Shown piece by piece: positions 7,550 through 17,025 of a stretch of 64,000 nt of DNA (position 1 is the stretch's first letter; each line of letters begins with the position of its first letter). A model generated the notes under the pieces. It saw only the letters and a list, made by a program, of their open reading frames with translations. It did not search any database and was not told where the DNA came from. The stretch is taken from NCBI RefSeq assembly GCF_037055355.1, contig NZ_CP146350.1:682001-746000 (forward strand). The letters run 5' to 3'. The translations under genes were made by a program, and so were the position numbers. Source of the stretch: Streptomyces sp. DG1A-41 (GTDB lineage Bacteria; Actinomycetota; Actinomycetes; Streptomycetales; Streptomycetaceae).

Positions 7550-8935
7550 ATGCCCTCCCCCGCGACCGCTCCCCCACCCCCCGCCAGCCTCAAACGCATC
7601 GTCGCCGCAAGCCTCATCGGCACCACCATCGAGTGGTACGACTTCTTCCTCTACGGCTCCGCCGCCGCGCTCGTGTTCAACAAGCTGTTCTTCCCGGACT
7701 CCGACCCGCTCGTCGGCACGCTGCTGTCGTTCCTGACGTATGCGGTCGGGTTCGCCGCTCGCCCGCTGGGTGCGCTGGTGTTCGGGCACTACGGCGACCG
7801 GCTCGGGCGCAAGAAGCTGCTGGTGCTGAGTCTGCTGCTGATGGGCGGGGCGACCTTCGCGATCGGGCTGCTCCCGACGCACGCCACCATCGGGACGGCC
7901 GCGCCGGTGCTGCTCACCGTGCTCCGGTTGGTCCAGGGGTTCGCGCTCGGTGGCGAGTGGGGCGGTGCCGTGCTGCTGGTGTCGGAGCACGGGGACGCCC
8001 GGCGGCGTGGGTTCTGGGCCTCGTGGCCGCAGACCGGCGCGCCGGCGGGGCAACTCCTCGCCACCGGCGTGCTGTCCCTGCTGACCGCCGTCCTGTCGGA
8101 CGCCGCGTTCGGCAGCTGGGGCTGGCGGATCCCGTTCCTGCTCTCCGGGGTGCTGGTGATCGTCGGTTTGTGGATTCGTCTGTCTGTCGATGAATCGCCG
8201 GTCTTCAAGCAGGCGTTGGCACGGGCCGAGGCCCGCAAGGCGGACCGGAGCGCCGATGCCGAGAAGCTGCCGCTGGTCGCCGTGCTGCGGCATCACTGGC
8301 GTGACGTCCTGGTCGCGATGGGCGCACGGATGGCGGAGAACATCAGCTACTACGTCATCACCGCGTTCATCCTCGTCTACGCCACCACCTCGGCCGGCGT
8401 CTCCAAGCAGACCGCACTCAACGCCGTACTGATCGCCTCGGCCGTGCACTTCGCCGCCATCCCGGCGTGGGGCGCGCTCTCCGACCGGATCGGCCGCCGT
8501 CCCGTGTATCTGATGGGTGCTGTCGGGGTCGGGCTGTGGATGTTCCCGTTCTTCTCGCTGATCGACACCGGCGGCTTCGGCAACCTGATCCTCGCCGTCA
8601 CGGTGGGGCTGGTGCTGCACGGGGCGATGTACGCGCCCCAGGCCGCGTTCTTCTCCGAGATGTTCGCGACGCGGATGCGCTACTCCGGCGCGTCCATCGG
8701 CGCCCAGTTCGCCTCGGTCGCGGCGGGTGCGCCCGCGCCGCTGATCGCCACCGCGCTGCTGAGCGACTACGGCAGTTCCACGCCGATCGCCCTGTACGTG
8801 ATCGGCGCCGCCGTGCTCACGGTCGTCGCCGTGGCGGCGGCCAAGGAGACCCGCCACCGGGATCTGGCCGATGTCGCCCCGCCCGCCGACACGGACCGGA
8901 CGACGGCGCCGGCGGCGGACGCCCGGATTCCCTGA
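7550..8935 (+). CDS. MFS transporter, metabolite:H+ symporter (MHS) family
   Basis: Secondary transporter of about 461 residues with 12 predicted membrane helices. The MHS signature TTIEWYDFFLYG is at the first helix, GHYGDRLGRKK is the 2-3 loop motif, and the RLVQGFALGGEWGGA segment is typical of ProP/ShiA/citrate-type symporters. The second half repeats the loop motif as GALSDRIGRR. ATG at 7550 is preferred: AGGAAG ends 9 nt before it, whereas the upstream GTG (7541) abuts the site. It faces a PucR-like regulator and a 3-hydroxybutyrate dehydrogenase, so a small carboxylate is a reasonable but unproven substrate. Confidence 0.88.
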   Translation: MPSPATAPPPPASLKRIVAASLIGTTIEWYDFFLYGSAAALVFNKLFFPDSDPLVGTLLSFLTYAVGFAARPLGALVFGHYGDRLGRKKLLVLSLLLMGGATFAIGLLPTHATIGTAAPVLLTVLRLVQGFALGGEWGGAVLLVSEHGDARRRGFWASWPQTGAPAGQLLATGVLSLLTAVLSDAAFGSWGWRIPFLLSGVLVIVGLWIRLSVDESPVFKQALARAEARKADRSADAEKLPLVAVLRHHWRDVLVAMGARMAENISYYVITAFILVYATTSAGVSKQTALNAVLIASAVHFAAIPAWGALSDRIGRRPVYLMGAVGVGLWMFPFFSLIDTGGFGNLILAVTVGLVLHGAMYAPQAAFFSEMFATRMRYSGASIGAQFASVAAGAPAPLIATALLSDYGSSTPIALYVIGAAVLTVVAVAAAKETRHRDLADVAPPADTDRTTAPAADARIP

Positions 8936-8955
8936 GACGTACGTCCCGGTGCCGG

Positions 8956-8995
8956 CCCCGTAGTCCGACCCCGCGTACGGGGCCCGACTACGGGG
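8956..8995. terminator. Bidirectional terminator hairpin
   Basis: Perfect 10-bp arms CCCCGTAGTC (8956-8965) and GACTACGGGG (8986-8995), with a second nested hairpin CCCCG-cgta-CGGGG inside. It lies between the convergent ends of the transporter (8935) and the PucR-type regulator (8996). No U-tract, as usual in Streptomyces. Confidence 0.7.
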
Positions 8996-10954
8996 TCAGT
9001 GCCGCGCCGACAACCGGTGCAGCCGCAGGGCGAGTTGGATCTCCAGGACGCGTTCCGGGCTCTGCCAGTCGTCGCCGAGGAGGCGGCCGACACGCTCCAG
9101 GCGCTGGGCGACCGTGTTCACATGGACGTGCAGTTCGTCCTTGGTGCGGGCGGGGCTCATGCCGCAGGCGAAGTACGCGTCGAGGGTGCGCAGCAGTTCC
9201 GTGCCGCGTCGTCGGTCGTACGCGACGACCTGGCCGATGGTGCGGTCGACGAAGCCGGGGATGTCCCGGTCGCCGGACAGGAGCAGCCCCAGGAAGCCGA
9301 AGTCCTCGGCGGCGGCTCCGTCCCCGGAGCGACCGAGCAGTCGCAGCGCGTCGAGGCAGCGCCGGGCCTCGGCGTAGGCGGTGGCCACGGAATCGGGGCG
9401 GGTGGCGAGGTTCTCGGCGGGTGCGGAGGCGCCGACGGTGACCGGTGCGTGGACCGCTGTGCCCAGGTGCCGGGCGGCGCGGCGGGCCAGTTCGGTGGCG
9501 CTGTCGCCGGGTTTGAGGGGCAGCAGCAGGACGGTGCCGCCGTCGCGCGCGGCGGCCAGGCCGTGCCGGGTCGCGGCGAGGTGGGACGCGGCGGCGGCGA
9601 GGCGTCTGCGGGCGTCCGCCTCCTGGTCGGCGTCGGGCGCGTCACCCTCCAGGCGCACGGCCAGTACGACGTGGACGGCGTCGAGGTCGGCGTGGAGGCG
9701 GGCCGCGCGCTCCCGCAGCAGGCGGGGGTCGCGGTCGCGGGCGTCGAGCAGGTCGTCCAGGAGCTCGCCGCGGACGCGTTGTTCGGCCTCGGCGGCGGAC
9801 CGGCGGGCCAGGAGCAGCAGGGAGGTGACCATGGCGGCGCGCTCCAGGGTGCGCTGGTCGACGGGGTCGAGCCCCGGGTGACCGCGCAGCACGAGCGCGC
9901 CGAGCAGTTCTCCCCCGGCGGCGACGGCGGCGATCCAGTCGTCCTCGTGCCGCACCGCGTGGCCCTCCGCGCGGGACGCCTCCAGGGCCTCGGCCGGTGC
10001 CGCGGCGGCCTCGGCGAACTCGACCGTGCCGTCGAGGACCTCGGAGACGGCGGCGGCCACGTCGTGGACCCCGCCGCCGCGCAGGACGAGCTCGGCGAGC
10101 CGGTCGTGCACCTCGGAGGCGCGTTCGATGACGCCGCTGCGGTCCCGGATGATCTCGTTGGCCCGCTCCAGGCCGGCGAGGGCCGACCGGGTCTCGGCGA
10201 GCAGGTTGGCGGCGTCGATGGCGGCCGCGGCGAGGGCGGCGAAGGAGCCCAGCAGGGCGATCTGCTCCCGCTCGAAGACCCGGGCGCGGCGGTCCGCGGC
10301 GAACAGCACGCCGATGACGTGGTGCCCGAGCGTGAGCGGCACGCCGAGTATGGCCACCAGCCCCTCGTCCCGCACGCCCGCGTCGATGGTGAGGGTGTGC
10401 TGGAAGCGGTCGTCCTTGAAGTAGTCGTCGGTGACATAGGGGCGTGCGGTCTGGGCGACCAGGCCGCCGAGCCCCTCCCCCATGCCGAGCCGCAGCTGCT
10501 GGAACCGGGCCGCGACCGAACCCTCGGTGACCCGCATGTAGGTGTCGCCCCTCGCCGGGTCGTTCAGGCTGAGGTAGGCGACGTCCGTGCCCAGCAGCGA
10601 CCGGGCGCGCTGCACGATCGCCTGGAGTACGGCGTCCAGGTCGCGCAGCCCTGCGAGGTCGTGGGCGGTCTCGAACAGTGCGGACAGCTCGGCCTCGCGG
10701 CGGCGCCGTCCCTCCAGCTCCGAGCGCACGCGCAGGGCGAGCGGCTTGGCCTGCTGGAGTGCGGCGATCCACTCCGCCGGACGCCCTTCGGCGCGCGCGA
10801 GCAGCACCGGCTGCTCGTAGGCGTCGGCGGACGCGCCCCGGGCCAGGAGCTCGAGATACGGCGTCTCCGCGCCGGCCGGTGGCGGTTCGGCGATGCCGGC
10901 GGAGCGCTCGGCAGACTGCACGTGATCGCTGGACATGCTCACAGGATTCACCAT
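8996..10954 (-). CDS. GAF-domain PucR/CdaR-type transcriptional regulator
   Basis: Regulator of 652 residues. A GAF domain covers about 100-250 (DLDAVLQAIVQRARSLLGTD, GVPLTLGHHVIGVLFAADRR). A middle helical region follows, and the C-terminus carries the PucR/CdaR helix-turn-helix (ELHVHVNTVAQRLERVGRLL). Such proteins respond to metabolites and control catabolic genes. It is read away from, and lies just upstream of nothing on, the dehydrogenase side; the next leftward gene upstream is 3-hydroxybutyrate dehydrogenase (55 nt gap), so both may be co-transcribed. The start is uncertain: ATG at 10936 is an in-frame alternative and neither has a strong ribosome site. Confidence 0.85.
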   Translation of the reverse strand: MVNPVSMSSDHVQSAERSAGIAEPPPAGAETPYLELLARGASADAYEQPVLLARAEGRPAEWIAALQQAKPLALRVRSELEGRRRREAELSALFETAHDLAGLRDLDAVLQAIVQRARSLLGTDVAYLSLNDPARGDTYMRVTEGSVAARFQQLRLGMGEGLGGLVAQTARPYVTDDYFKDDRFQHTLTIDAGVRDEGLVAILGVPLTLGHHVIGVLFAADRRARVFEREQIALLGSFAALAAAAIDAANLLAETRSALAGLERANEIIRDRSGVIERASEVHDRLAELVLRGGGVHDVAAAVSEVLDGTVEFAEAAAAPAEALEASRAEGHAVRHEDDWIAAVAAGGELLGALVLRGHPGLDPVDQRTLERAAMVTSLLLLARRSAAEAEQRVRGELLDDLLDARDRDPRLLRERAARLHADLDAVHVVLAVRLEGDAPDADQEADARRRLAAAASHLAATRHGLAAARDGGTVLLLPLKPGDSATELARRAARHLGTAVHAPVTVGASAPAENLATRPDSVATAYAEARRCLDALRLLGRSGDGAAAEDFGFLGLLLSGDRDIPGFVDRTIGQVVAYDRRRGTELLRTLDAYFACGMSPARTKDELHVHVNTVAQRLERVGRLLGDDWQSPERVLEIQLALRLHRLSARH

Positions 10955-11009
10955 GACCGGGCCGTCCCGTCAGCCCTGTGGACAACTCCCCACGGACTCT
11001 CAGGGCCGC

Positions 11010-11810
11010 TCAGTGGGCGGTCCAGCCGCCGTCGAGCACCAGTGAGGTACCGGTCACGAAGGACGCCTGTGGACTGCACAGGTACGCCACGGCCTCGGCG
11101 ACCTCCTCCGGTTCGATGAGCCGCTTGACGGCGCTGTCCTGGAGCAGCACCTCGGACAGCACGCGCTCCTCGGGGATGCCGTGCGCCCGGGCCTGGTCGG
11201 CGATCTGCTTCTCGACCAGTGGGGTGCGCACATAGGCGGGGTTCACGCAGTTGGAGGTGACACCATGGGGTGCGCCTTCGAGGGCGGCGGTCTTGGAGAG
11301 TCCCTCCAGCCCGTGTTTGGCGGCCACATAGGCGGACTTGTAGGCCGAGGCGCGCAGCCCATGGACGGACGACACGTTCACGATGCGGCCCCATCCCTGT
11401 CCGTACATGTGGGGCAGGGCACCGCGGATGAGCCGGAAGGGTGCCTCCAGCATCACGGTGAGCACCGTGTGGAAGACGTCGGGCGGGAACTCCTCGATGG
11501 GGCGCACGAGCTGGATCCCGGCGTTGTTGACGAGGACATCGGTGCCCGCGGCGGCGAGTTCGGCGGCGTCCAGGTCGGTGAGGTCGAGGAGGTGGGGTTC
11601 CACGGTGCCCGCGAGGTCGCGGCCCTGTCCGGCGAGCGCCTCCAGGCCCGCGGCGTCCCGGTCGACCGCTCTCACCTTCGCCCCGGCGGCCGCGAGCCGC
11701 AGCGCGCAGGCACGGCCGATACCGCCGGCGGCGCCGGTGACGAGCGCGGTGCGGCCGCCGAGGCCGAGCGGGGAGGCGTGGGGAGCCGGGAGGACATGGG
11801 GCACGGTCAT
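11010..11810 (-). CDS. 3-hydroxybutyrate dehydrogenase (SDR family)
   Basis: Classical short-chain dehydrogenase of 266 residues, probably oxidising 3-hydroxybutyrate to acetoacetate with NAD+. The cofactor motif TGAAGGIGRA is at about 26-35, NNAGIQ marks the central strand, and the catalytic Ser and YxxxK are in NVSSVHG and YVAAK. The segments NAGIQLVRPIEEFP and NCVNPAYVRTPLVEKQI, with a C-terminal FVTGTSLVLDGGWTAH, fit the BdhA group rather than generic SDRs. Located beside a PucR-type regulator and an MHS transporter, consistent with ketone-body or short-chain hydroxyacid use. Confidence 0.85.
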   Translation of the reverse strand: MTVPHVLPAPHASPLGLGGRTALVTGAAGGIGRACALRLAAAGAKVRAVDRDAAGLEALAGQGRDLAGTVEPHLLDLTDLDAAELAAAGTDVLVNNAGIQLVRPIEEFPPDVFHTVLTVMLEAPFRLIRGALPHMYGQGWGRIVNVSSVHGLRASAYKSAYVAAKHGLEGLSKTAALEGAPHGVTSNCVNPAYVRTPLVEKQIADQARAHGIPEERVLSEVLLQDSAVKRLIEPEEVAEAVAYLCSPQASFVTGTSLVLDGGWTAH

Positions 11811-11864
11811 GCCTCGACCCTAGGCAGGGCCCCTGCCGCGCCCCATGTGGTCACGCCCTACAGT

Positions 11865-12344
11865 TCAGCCGGATGCAGTGGGGTCGAACCATGTGGGGGC
11901 GTCCGACAGTGCCTGCTTGATCCGCAACAGCCCGAATTCGTTCAGCTCGGGCAGCGCGTCGATGTCGAACCAGCCCACGTCCAGCGACTCGTCGTCGTGG
12001 ACCCGCGCCTCGCCGCCCACGGCCCGGCAGCGGAAGGTGATGTCCATGTACTGGCAGGTGTCACCGTTCTCGTAGGTGACGGGATCCAGGGCCTGGACGA
12101 GGACGACCTGCTCGGCGACACAGCGCACGGCCGTCTCCTCGTAGACCTCCCGCACCGCGCAGGCCGCGGGCTGCTCCCCCGGGTCCGGGATGCCGCCGAT
12201 CACGGACCACCGGCGCGTGTCGGACCGGCGGTTGAGCAGCACTCTGCCCTCGTCGTCGAAGACGAGGGCGGTGACTCCGGGGAGCCAGAGCAGCTGATGG
12301 CCGGCCGAGGCACGGAGGGTTCGGATGAAGTCAGGAGTAGCCAT
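11865..12344 (-). CDS. Nudix hydrolase
   Basis: Hydrolase of 159 residues, probably acting on a nucleoside diphosphate derivative in the cytosol. The Nudix box is recognisable as GGIPDPGEQPAACAVREVYEETAV (about residues 50-73; written here only as family evidence by its G, E and REVYEE positions). It reads leftward and precedes the apolipoprotein N-acyltransferase gene by about 68 nt. The substrate cannot be told from the sequence; housecleaning or cofactor turnover is typical of the family. Confidence 0.87.
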   Translation of the reverse strand: MATPDFIRTLRASAGHQLLWLPGVTALVFDDEGRVLLNRRSDTRRWSVIGGIPDPGEQPAACAVREVYEETAVRCVAEQVVLVQALDPVTYENGDTCQYMDITFRCRAVGGEARVHDDESLDVGWFDIDALPELNEFGLLRIKQALSDAPTWFDPTASG

Positions 12345-12412
12345 GCCGTCGACCCTAAAGGGCCGGTTCCGGCGGCCGGGTGCGTTTCAGGCAGTGTGCG
12401 ACCGGCGTACGG

Positions 12413-14029
12413 CTACACGTCACCGGCGCGTCGCCCGCGCAGACCTGCGCCGACGGACCAGCCCAGTCCGCCGGCCGCGACCAGCACGAGGGCGATTTCC
12501 GGCAGGACGCCGAGCCGCGTGGCGGGGGTCTGCGAGGAGCGCAGCGGCACCTTCTGCACCAGCGAGTCGGCGACGAACATGCCGGTCCTCTGCGTGATCT
12601 TCCCGTCCGGCATGATGATCGCGCTGACGCCGCTGGTCACCGGCACGGTCACGGTCCGGCTGTGCTCGACCGCACGGACGCGGGACATGGCGAGCTGCTG
12701 GTAAGTCATCTCGCTGCGGTCGAACGTGGCGTTGTTGCTCGGCACGGAGATCATCTGGGCGCCGTCGGTGACCTCGGAACGCACGGTCCAGTCGAAGGCG
12801 GCCTCGTAGCAGGTGACGAGGCCGACCTTGGCGCCGTCCATGGTGAACACGCCCGGCTTGGTGCCCCGGCTGAAGTCCTGGCGCTGCATCGAGGTCCAGT
12901 TGCTGTTGATCGCCCCGATCAGCGAACGCAACGGCAGGTACTCGCCGAACGGCTGGATCTGCCGCTTGTCGTAGGTGTCGACGGGACCCTTCGCCGGATC
13001 CCACAGGATCTGCTCGTTGTAGAGCTTGCCGTCCCGCTCCACGACGCCGCCGACCGAGATGGGCACGCCGACGGCCTTGGCGGCGGTGTCGATCACGGCG
13101 CGGGCGTCGGGGTTGGCGAAGGGGTCGATGTCGGAGGAGTTCTCCGGCCACAGCACGAAGTCGGGCCTCGCGACCTTGCCGGCCTTGACCTCGGCGGCCA
13201 GGCGTTCGGTCTCGCGCGCGTGGTAGTCCAGTACGGCCCGCCGCTGAGCGTTGAACTCCAGCCCCGCCCGGGGCACGTTGCCCTGGATGACCGCGACGGT
13301 CACGCTGCCGTCCTCGGCCTTGTCGCTGACCAGCGGCCTGGCCGCGACGGCCGCCACGACCGGGACGGCCAGGCTCAGCAGACCCACGGCCGCCGCGGTC
13401 CGGCGCACCGTGCCGGTGCGCCGCCACACCACAGCGAGGCGGACGACTTCGTAGAGCCCGAAGCCGCACAGCACGACCGCGAAGCCGAGCACCGGGGTAC
13501 CGCCCACCGCGGCGAGCGGCAGGAACACACCGTCCGCCTGCCCGAACGCGATCTTCCCCCAAGGGAAGCCGTCGAAGGGCACGCGCGCGCGTGCCGCCTC
13601 GCCGGCGATCCAGAGGGCGGCCGCCCACACGGGCCGCCCGGGCAGCTTCGACACGACCGCGACACCCGCGCCGACCAGTGCGACGAAGATCGCCTCGATC
13701 GCCACCAGGGCGACCCAGGGGACCGGCCCGACCTCCACTCCGGTCCACACCAGCAGCGGCAGCAGGAAGCCGAGGCCGAAGAGGTAGCCGAGGCCGAGCC
13801 CCGCCTTCCAGCCGCGGCCGCGCAGCACCCAGCCGAAGACCGCGAAGGCCGGCAGGGCCAGCCACCACAGGGTGCGAGGCGGGAAGCTGACGTAGAGCAG
13901 GAGGCCGGAGAGCGCGGCTGCGGCGGCCGGGAGGAGGCGCACGAGCCGCCGGGCCCAGGCCCGCGCCTCGGACGCGATCCGCGGCTCCAGCTGCTCCGAC
14001 TCGCCGACGGAGGTTGCGGTGACGGTCAC
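12413..14029 (-). CDS. lnt: Apolipoprotein N-acyltransferase
   Basis: Membrane enzyme of 538 residues adding the third acyl chain to lipoproteins. The N-terminal half has about seven hydrophobic helices (LSGLLLYVSFPPRTLWWLA is the first). The C-terminal half is a nitrilase-type domain with the expected catalytic triad: Glu in LWPENSS (about 296), Lys in YDKRQIQPFGEYLP and Cys in VTCYEAAFD. A GTG at 14029 is the chosen start; the frame stays open upstream but loses protein character. Streptomyces often have two copies of this gene, and which copy this is cannot be told here. Confidence 0.9.
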   Translation of the reverse strand: MTVTATSVGESEQLEPRIASEARAWARRLVRLLPAAAAALSGLLLYVSFPPRTLWWLALPAFAVFGWVLRGRGWKAGLGLGYLFGLGFLLPLLVWTGVEVGPVPWVALVAIEAIFVALVGAGVAVVSKLPGRPVWAAALWIAGEAARARVPFDGFPWGKIAFGQADGVFLPLAAVGGTPVLGFAVVLCGFGLYEVVRLAVVWRRTGTVRRTAAAVGLLSLAVPVVAAVAARPLVSDKAEDGSVTVAVIQGNVPRAGLEFNAQRRAVLDYHARETERLAAEVKAGKVARPDFVLWPENSSDIDPFANPDARAVIDTAAKAVGVPISVGGVVERDGKLYNEQILWDPAKGPVDTYDKRQIQPFGEYLPLRSLIGAINSNWTSMQRQDFSRGTKPGVFTMDGAKVGLVTCYEAAFDWTVRSEVTDGAQMISVPSNNATFDRSEMTYQQLAMSRVRAVEHSRTVTVPVTSGVSAIIMPDGKITQRTGMFVADSLVQKVPLRSSQTPATRLGVLPEIALVLVAAGGLGWSVGAGLRGRRAGDV

Positions 14030-14390
14030 TCCCGGAGTGTAAGGCGAGTGACCTTGACGCCGACAGCGCGGTCCACGAGGCGGCGGCGTCACGCGCTGCG
14101 GGCCCGTAGGCCGGCGCTCCACTGTCCCGGCCCGCGCACGGACGGCGGCGCTCCACGATCCGTCCCGCGCCCGGCCGCAGGCGCAGCCCCGTCCCGCCCA
14201 GCGGCCGGCACGGCTCCCCGCCCGACCGCGCAAGGCGTCGCCGCATCGCCGCGCATCTGCCGCAACGTTCCTGCCCATTTGGTCACGACACATCCACAAA
14301 CCGCCCACCAGCGGCTACGGTGTGCCGAAGCCTCAGTCGTGCGGCCGGTGGCGGCCCGAGCGACCGGGGTCTTCACAGGTCGGGGGCGAC

Positions 14391-15500
14391 GTGGTGCGGG
14401 GGCGGGGCGGGGTGGGTTCCGGTGGGCTGACGTCCGCGTCCGGGCAGAGCGCGGACGGTGAGAGACCAATCGCGGTGGACGCGGCGGGTGTCGTGGTGCT
14501 GGGTGCCTGCGCCGGCTGGTCCCTGATCACGGCGGCGGTGCACCACGGCCTGCCCGAGGGTGTGCTGCTCGCGGTGCTGGCCGTGGCGGCCGGGTACGCC
14601 GCCGGGCGGATCGGCGGGGCGCTGCTGCCGGTCGGCGCGCCCTGCGCCGGGGCGCTGGCCGGTACGGGGCTGACCGTGGCCGTTCCGCACCTCGCGCCGG
14701 GCCCGCAGATCACCACACCGCTGGGGCATGCCGGGGCGACGGCTGCCGTGCTGACGCTGTCGGCCGGTGCCGCGTGCTGCGCCGCGTGGGCCGCTCGCGT
14801 TCCGGTCGTGCGGTTCGCCCTGCGGCTGCTGGCCGCAGGGACGGCGGTGCTGGCGGCCGTGCTCGGCTCGGCCGCCGGCTGCGTCACATGTGTCGCGGTG
14901 CTGTTGTGCTCACTGGCCGCAGGCCGCACCCGGCACCGCGGCGCCGGCCTCGCCGTACTGGGCGCGGTCGCCGGGCTGGTGACTGGCCTGACGTGGGCGG
15001 TCGCGGCGCGGGCCGTACCAGGCGGGCTCGTGGCCGCCCTCGAAGAGCGGCTGACACCCCACCGCGTACAGCTCTGGCAGGACGCGTGGCAGCTACTGCG
15101 CGAGGACACCGCCCTGGGGGTCGGCCCGGGGCGCTTCGGGGAGCTGAGCACGACGTCCGCACAGTCACTGCTGTCCGACGGCAAGCCCCACTCGGCACCC
15201 CTTCAGCAGGCGACCGAACAGGGCCTCGTCGGTGTGGCCCTGTTGGCAGCGGCGTTCGGCTGGGTGCTGTACGCGCTGTGGCGCGGCCCCCGCCCGACCC
15301 CGGTGGCGCTGACCGCGGGCGCGGCTCTGACGGCGCTCGCGGCCATCGCCGCGATCGGCAACGCGCTCAGCTTCACCGCGGTGTCGGTGGGTGCGGGCCT
15401 GCTGGCGGGCATGGCCACGGCCCGGCCGCTCACCGTCGAACCGTCGAGCACCGCGCCGGACACGCGTCCACGGGGCGCCGGACACGCCCCGGCGTGGTGA
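14391..15500 (+). CDS. O-antigen-ligase-like membrane protein
   Basis: Protein of about 369 residues with roughly nine hydrophobic segments. The recognisable part is the Wzy_C-type loop RLTPHRVQLWQDAWQLLRED followed by ALGVGPGRFGEL and then SAPLQQATEQGLVGVALLA, which is typical of O-antigen ligases and polymerases. Streptomyces lack O-antigen, so the acceptor is unknown (cell-wall glycopolymer or glycolipid is possible). GTG at 14391 is chosen because GGGGGCGA precedes it; starts at 14322 or further downstream are possible. Divergent from the lnt gene and convergent with a small membrane protein gene. Confidence 0.7.
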   Translation: MVRGRGGVGSGGLTSASGQSADGERPIAVDAAGVVVLGACAGWSLITAAVHHGLPEGVLLAVLAVAAGYAAGRIGGALLPVGAPCAGALAGTGLTVAVPHLAPGPQITTPLGHAGATAAVLTLSAGAACCAAWAARVPVVRFALRLLAAGTAVLAAVLGSAAGCVTCVAVLLCSLAAGRTRHRGAGLAVLGAVAGLVTGLTWAVAARAVPGGLVAALEERLTPHRVQLWQDAWQLLREDTALGVGPGRFGELSTTSAQSLLSDGKPHSAPLQQATEQGLVGVALLAAAFGWVLYALWRGPRPTPVALTAGAALTALAAIAAIGNALSFTAVSVGAGLLAGMATARPLTVEPSSTAPDTRPRGAGHAPAW

Positions 15501-15512
15501 CCGGAAGTCCGC

Positions 15513-16067
15513 TCAGTGCGCGGTAGCGCCCGGCTTGGTCCGCCCCAGCCGCGCCTTGATCACCTGTACGGCCGCCTCCGCGTCGTCCACGGTGATCGTG
15601 AAGGTGTGTCCGTCCCACAGCTCCAGCACGACGCCCTCACCCCGTCGGACGACCACCGCGGTGCCCATCTCCGGCCGCCACCGATAGCCCCAGCCACCCC
15701 ACTGGCGCGGAGTGACGTGCGAGATGTATGTGGCACCCACCACATGGGAGAGCGGGATACGGCGGCGGGGCACTCCGATGTGGCCGCAGCGCACCTCGAG
15801 GTGCTCCTCGTCGACCCGCAGGGCGACGTGCACGAAGGCGAGCGTTCCGAACAGGACCAGCAGCCCGGCGGCGATGCAGCCGACCACGGCCATGACCAGC
15901 GGGGCGATGCCGGACGTCCACGCCGAGTCGACGGCCAGCTCGATGCCCAGCGCCATGCAGGCGGCGCCGGCGAGCGCCAGCAGCCACTGGGCCCGGTTGG
16001 TGGCTCGGCCGGTCCAGACGTCGGAGTGCGCGTGGGGAGCGTTCTCGCCGTGGCGGTGGTCCCTCAT
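15513..16067 (-). CDS. Small membrane protein with PH-like cytosolic domain
   Basis: Hypothetical protein of 184 residues. Two membrane helices are visible (WLLALAGAACMALGIELAV and an IAPLVMAVVGCIAAGLLVLF segment), followed by a beta-rich tail (HLEVRCGHIGVPRRRIPLS, then EGVVLELWDGHTFTITVDD) that resembles a bacterial PH-type domain. Similar proteins are common in Streptomyces next to housekeeping genes. I cannot assign a role. It ends 12 nt from the convergent O-antigen-ligase-like gene. Confidence 0.75.
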   Translation of the reverse strand: MRDHRHGENAPHAHSDVWTGRATNRAQWLLALAGAACMALGIELAVDSAWTSGIAPLVMAVVGCIAAGLLVLFGTLAFVHVALRVDEEHLEVRCGHIGVPRRRIPLSHVVGATYISHVTPRQWGGWGYRWRPEMGTAVVVRRGEGVVLELWDGHTFTITVDDAEAAVQVIKARLGRTKPGATAH

Positions 16068-16182
16068 GTCTATGAGGTTACTCAGGTTCCGCTCCGCTGG
16101 TACCTCATGGCGGAGGGTTACTGCGCCGGCCGGGCGGCGGGGCGGATTCAGCTCGCCGACGACGTTCGGTGACCCGTGCCGG

Positions 16183-16968
16183 TCAGCCGGCCGGCGTGAC
16201 GGCCCGCAACAGCCGCCCTTCGTCGTAGGCCAGGGCGGGTGCGGGCAGTGTGCCCTCGCGTCCGCTCAACAGGACGGTCAGGGTGCCGTGGGGCGTGGCC
16301 CCGGGGGCGGGCTGCTCGCCGAGCCGGCGCAGGGCCTGGGCGGCCACGGCGCCCGCGGAGCCGTGCAGCACGAGGGGCGGCCGGCCGGGGCGCTGGACGG
16401 CGGCCCGGATGCGCTCGGCGACCAGTTCGTAGTGGGTGCAGCCCAGGACGACGGTGGTCACCTCGTCAGGCGTGAGCGCCGCGGCCGCGGACACGGCGGC
16501 GTCGATCGCCGACTCGTCCGCGCGTTCGACGGCCTCGGCGAGGCCCCAGCAGGGCACCTCGGTGACGGGGACCTCCCCGGCGAAGTCGCGGATCAGGGTC
16601 CGCTGGTACGTGCTGCCGGTGGTGGCCGGGGTCGCCCAGATGGCGATGTGTCCGCCGCCGGCCGCGGCCGGCTTGATCGCCGGGACGGTACCGATGACCG
16701 GAAGGTTTGGTTCGAGGCGGGCGCGCAGGGCGGTGAGCGCGTGTACGGTCGCGGTGTTGCAGCCGACGATGAGGGCGTCGGGGCGGCGCGCGGCGGCCGC
16801 CTCGGCGACGGCCAGGGCGCGCTCGGTCAGGTCTTCCGGGGTCCTCGGGCCCCACGGCATGCCGTCGGGGTCCAGGGAGAGTACGAGATCGGCGTCGGGG
16901 CGCAGCCGCCGAACCGCGGCGGTGGCCGCCAGCAGACCGATTCCGGAGTCCATGAGCGCGATCTTCAC
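16183..16968 (-). CDS. Glutamate/aspartate racemase family protein
   Basis: Protein of 261 residues of the MurI superfamily. It keeps DSGIG near the N-terminus (DSGIGG in MurI), the first catalytic cysteine in GCNTATVHAL and the second in VLGCTHYELV. Function is probably interconversion of L- and D-amino acid, or hydrolysis of a related compound. Because Streptomyces normally encode a canonical MurI for D-glutamate elsewhere, this could be a paralogue with another substrate; that is inference. It starts 57 nt from the divergent GT2 gene. Confidence 0.8.
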   Translation of the reverse strand: MKIALMDSGIGLLAATAAVRRLRPDADLVLSLDPDGMPWGPRTPEDLTERALAVAEAAAARRPDALIVGCNTATVHALTALRARLEPNLPVIGTVPAIKPAAAGGGHIAIWATPATTGSTYQRTLIRDFAGEVPVTEVPCWGLAEAVERADESAIDAAVSAAAALTPDEVTTVVLGCTHYELVAERIRAAVQRPGRPPLVLHGSAGAVAAQALRRLGEQPAPGATPHGTLTVLLSGREGTLPAPALAYDEGRLLRAVTPAG

Positions 16969-17025
16969 CCGATCACGATAGACGATGAGCGGTCGCGGGC
17001 AGGCCCGGTGGGGCAGACTGCGCGC

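Noticed and set aside
12380..14461. A forward open frame of 693 codons antisense to lnt
   Set aside because: His/Arg/Gly-rich shadow; the reverse strand encodes an intact Lnt with the catalytic triad.
15712..17025. Long in-frame upstream extension of the GT2 gene
   Set aside because: The extension lies antisense to the racemase and small membrane genes and has no protein character; GTG at 17026 is the natural start.
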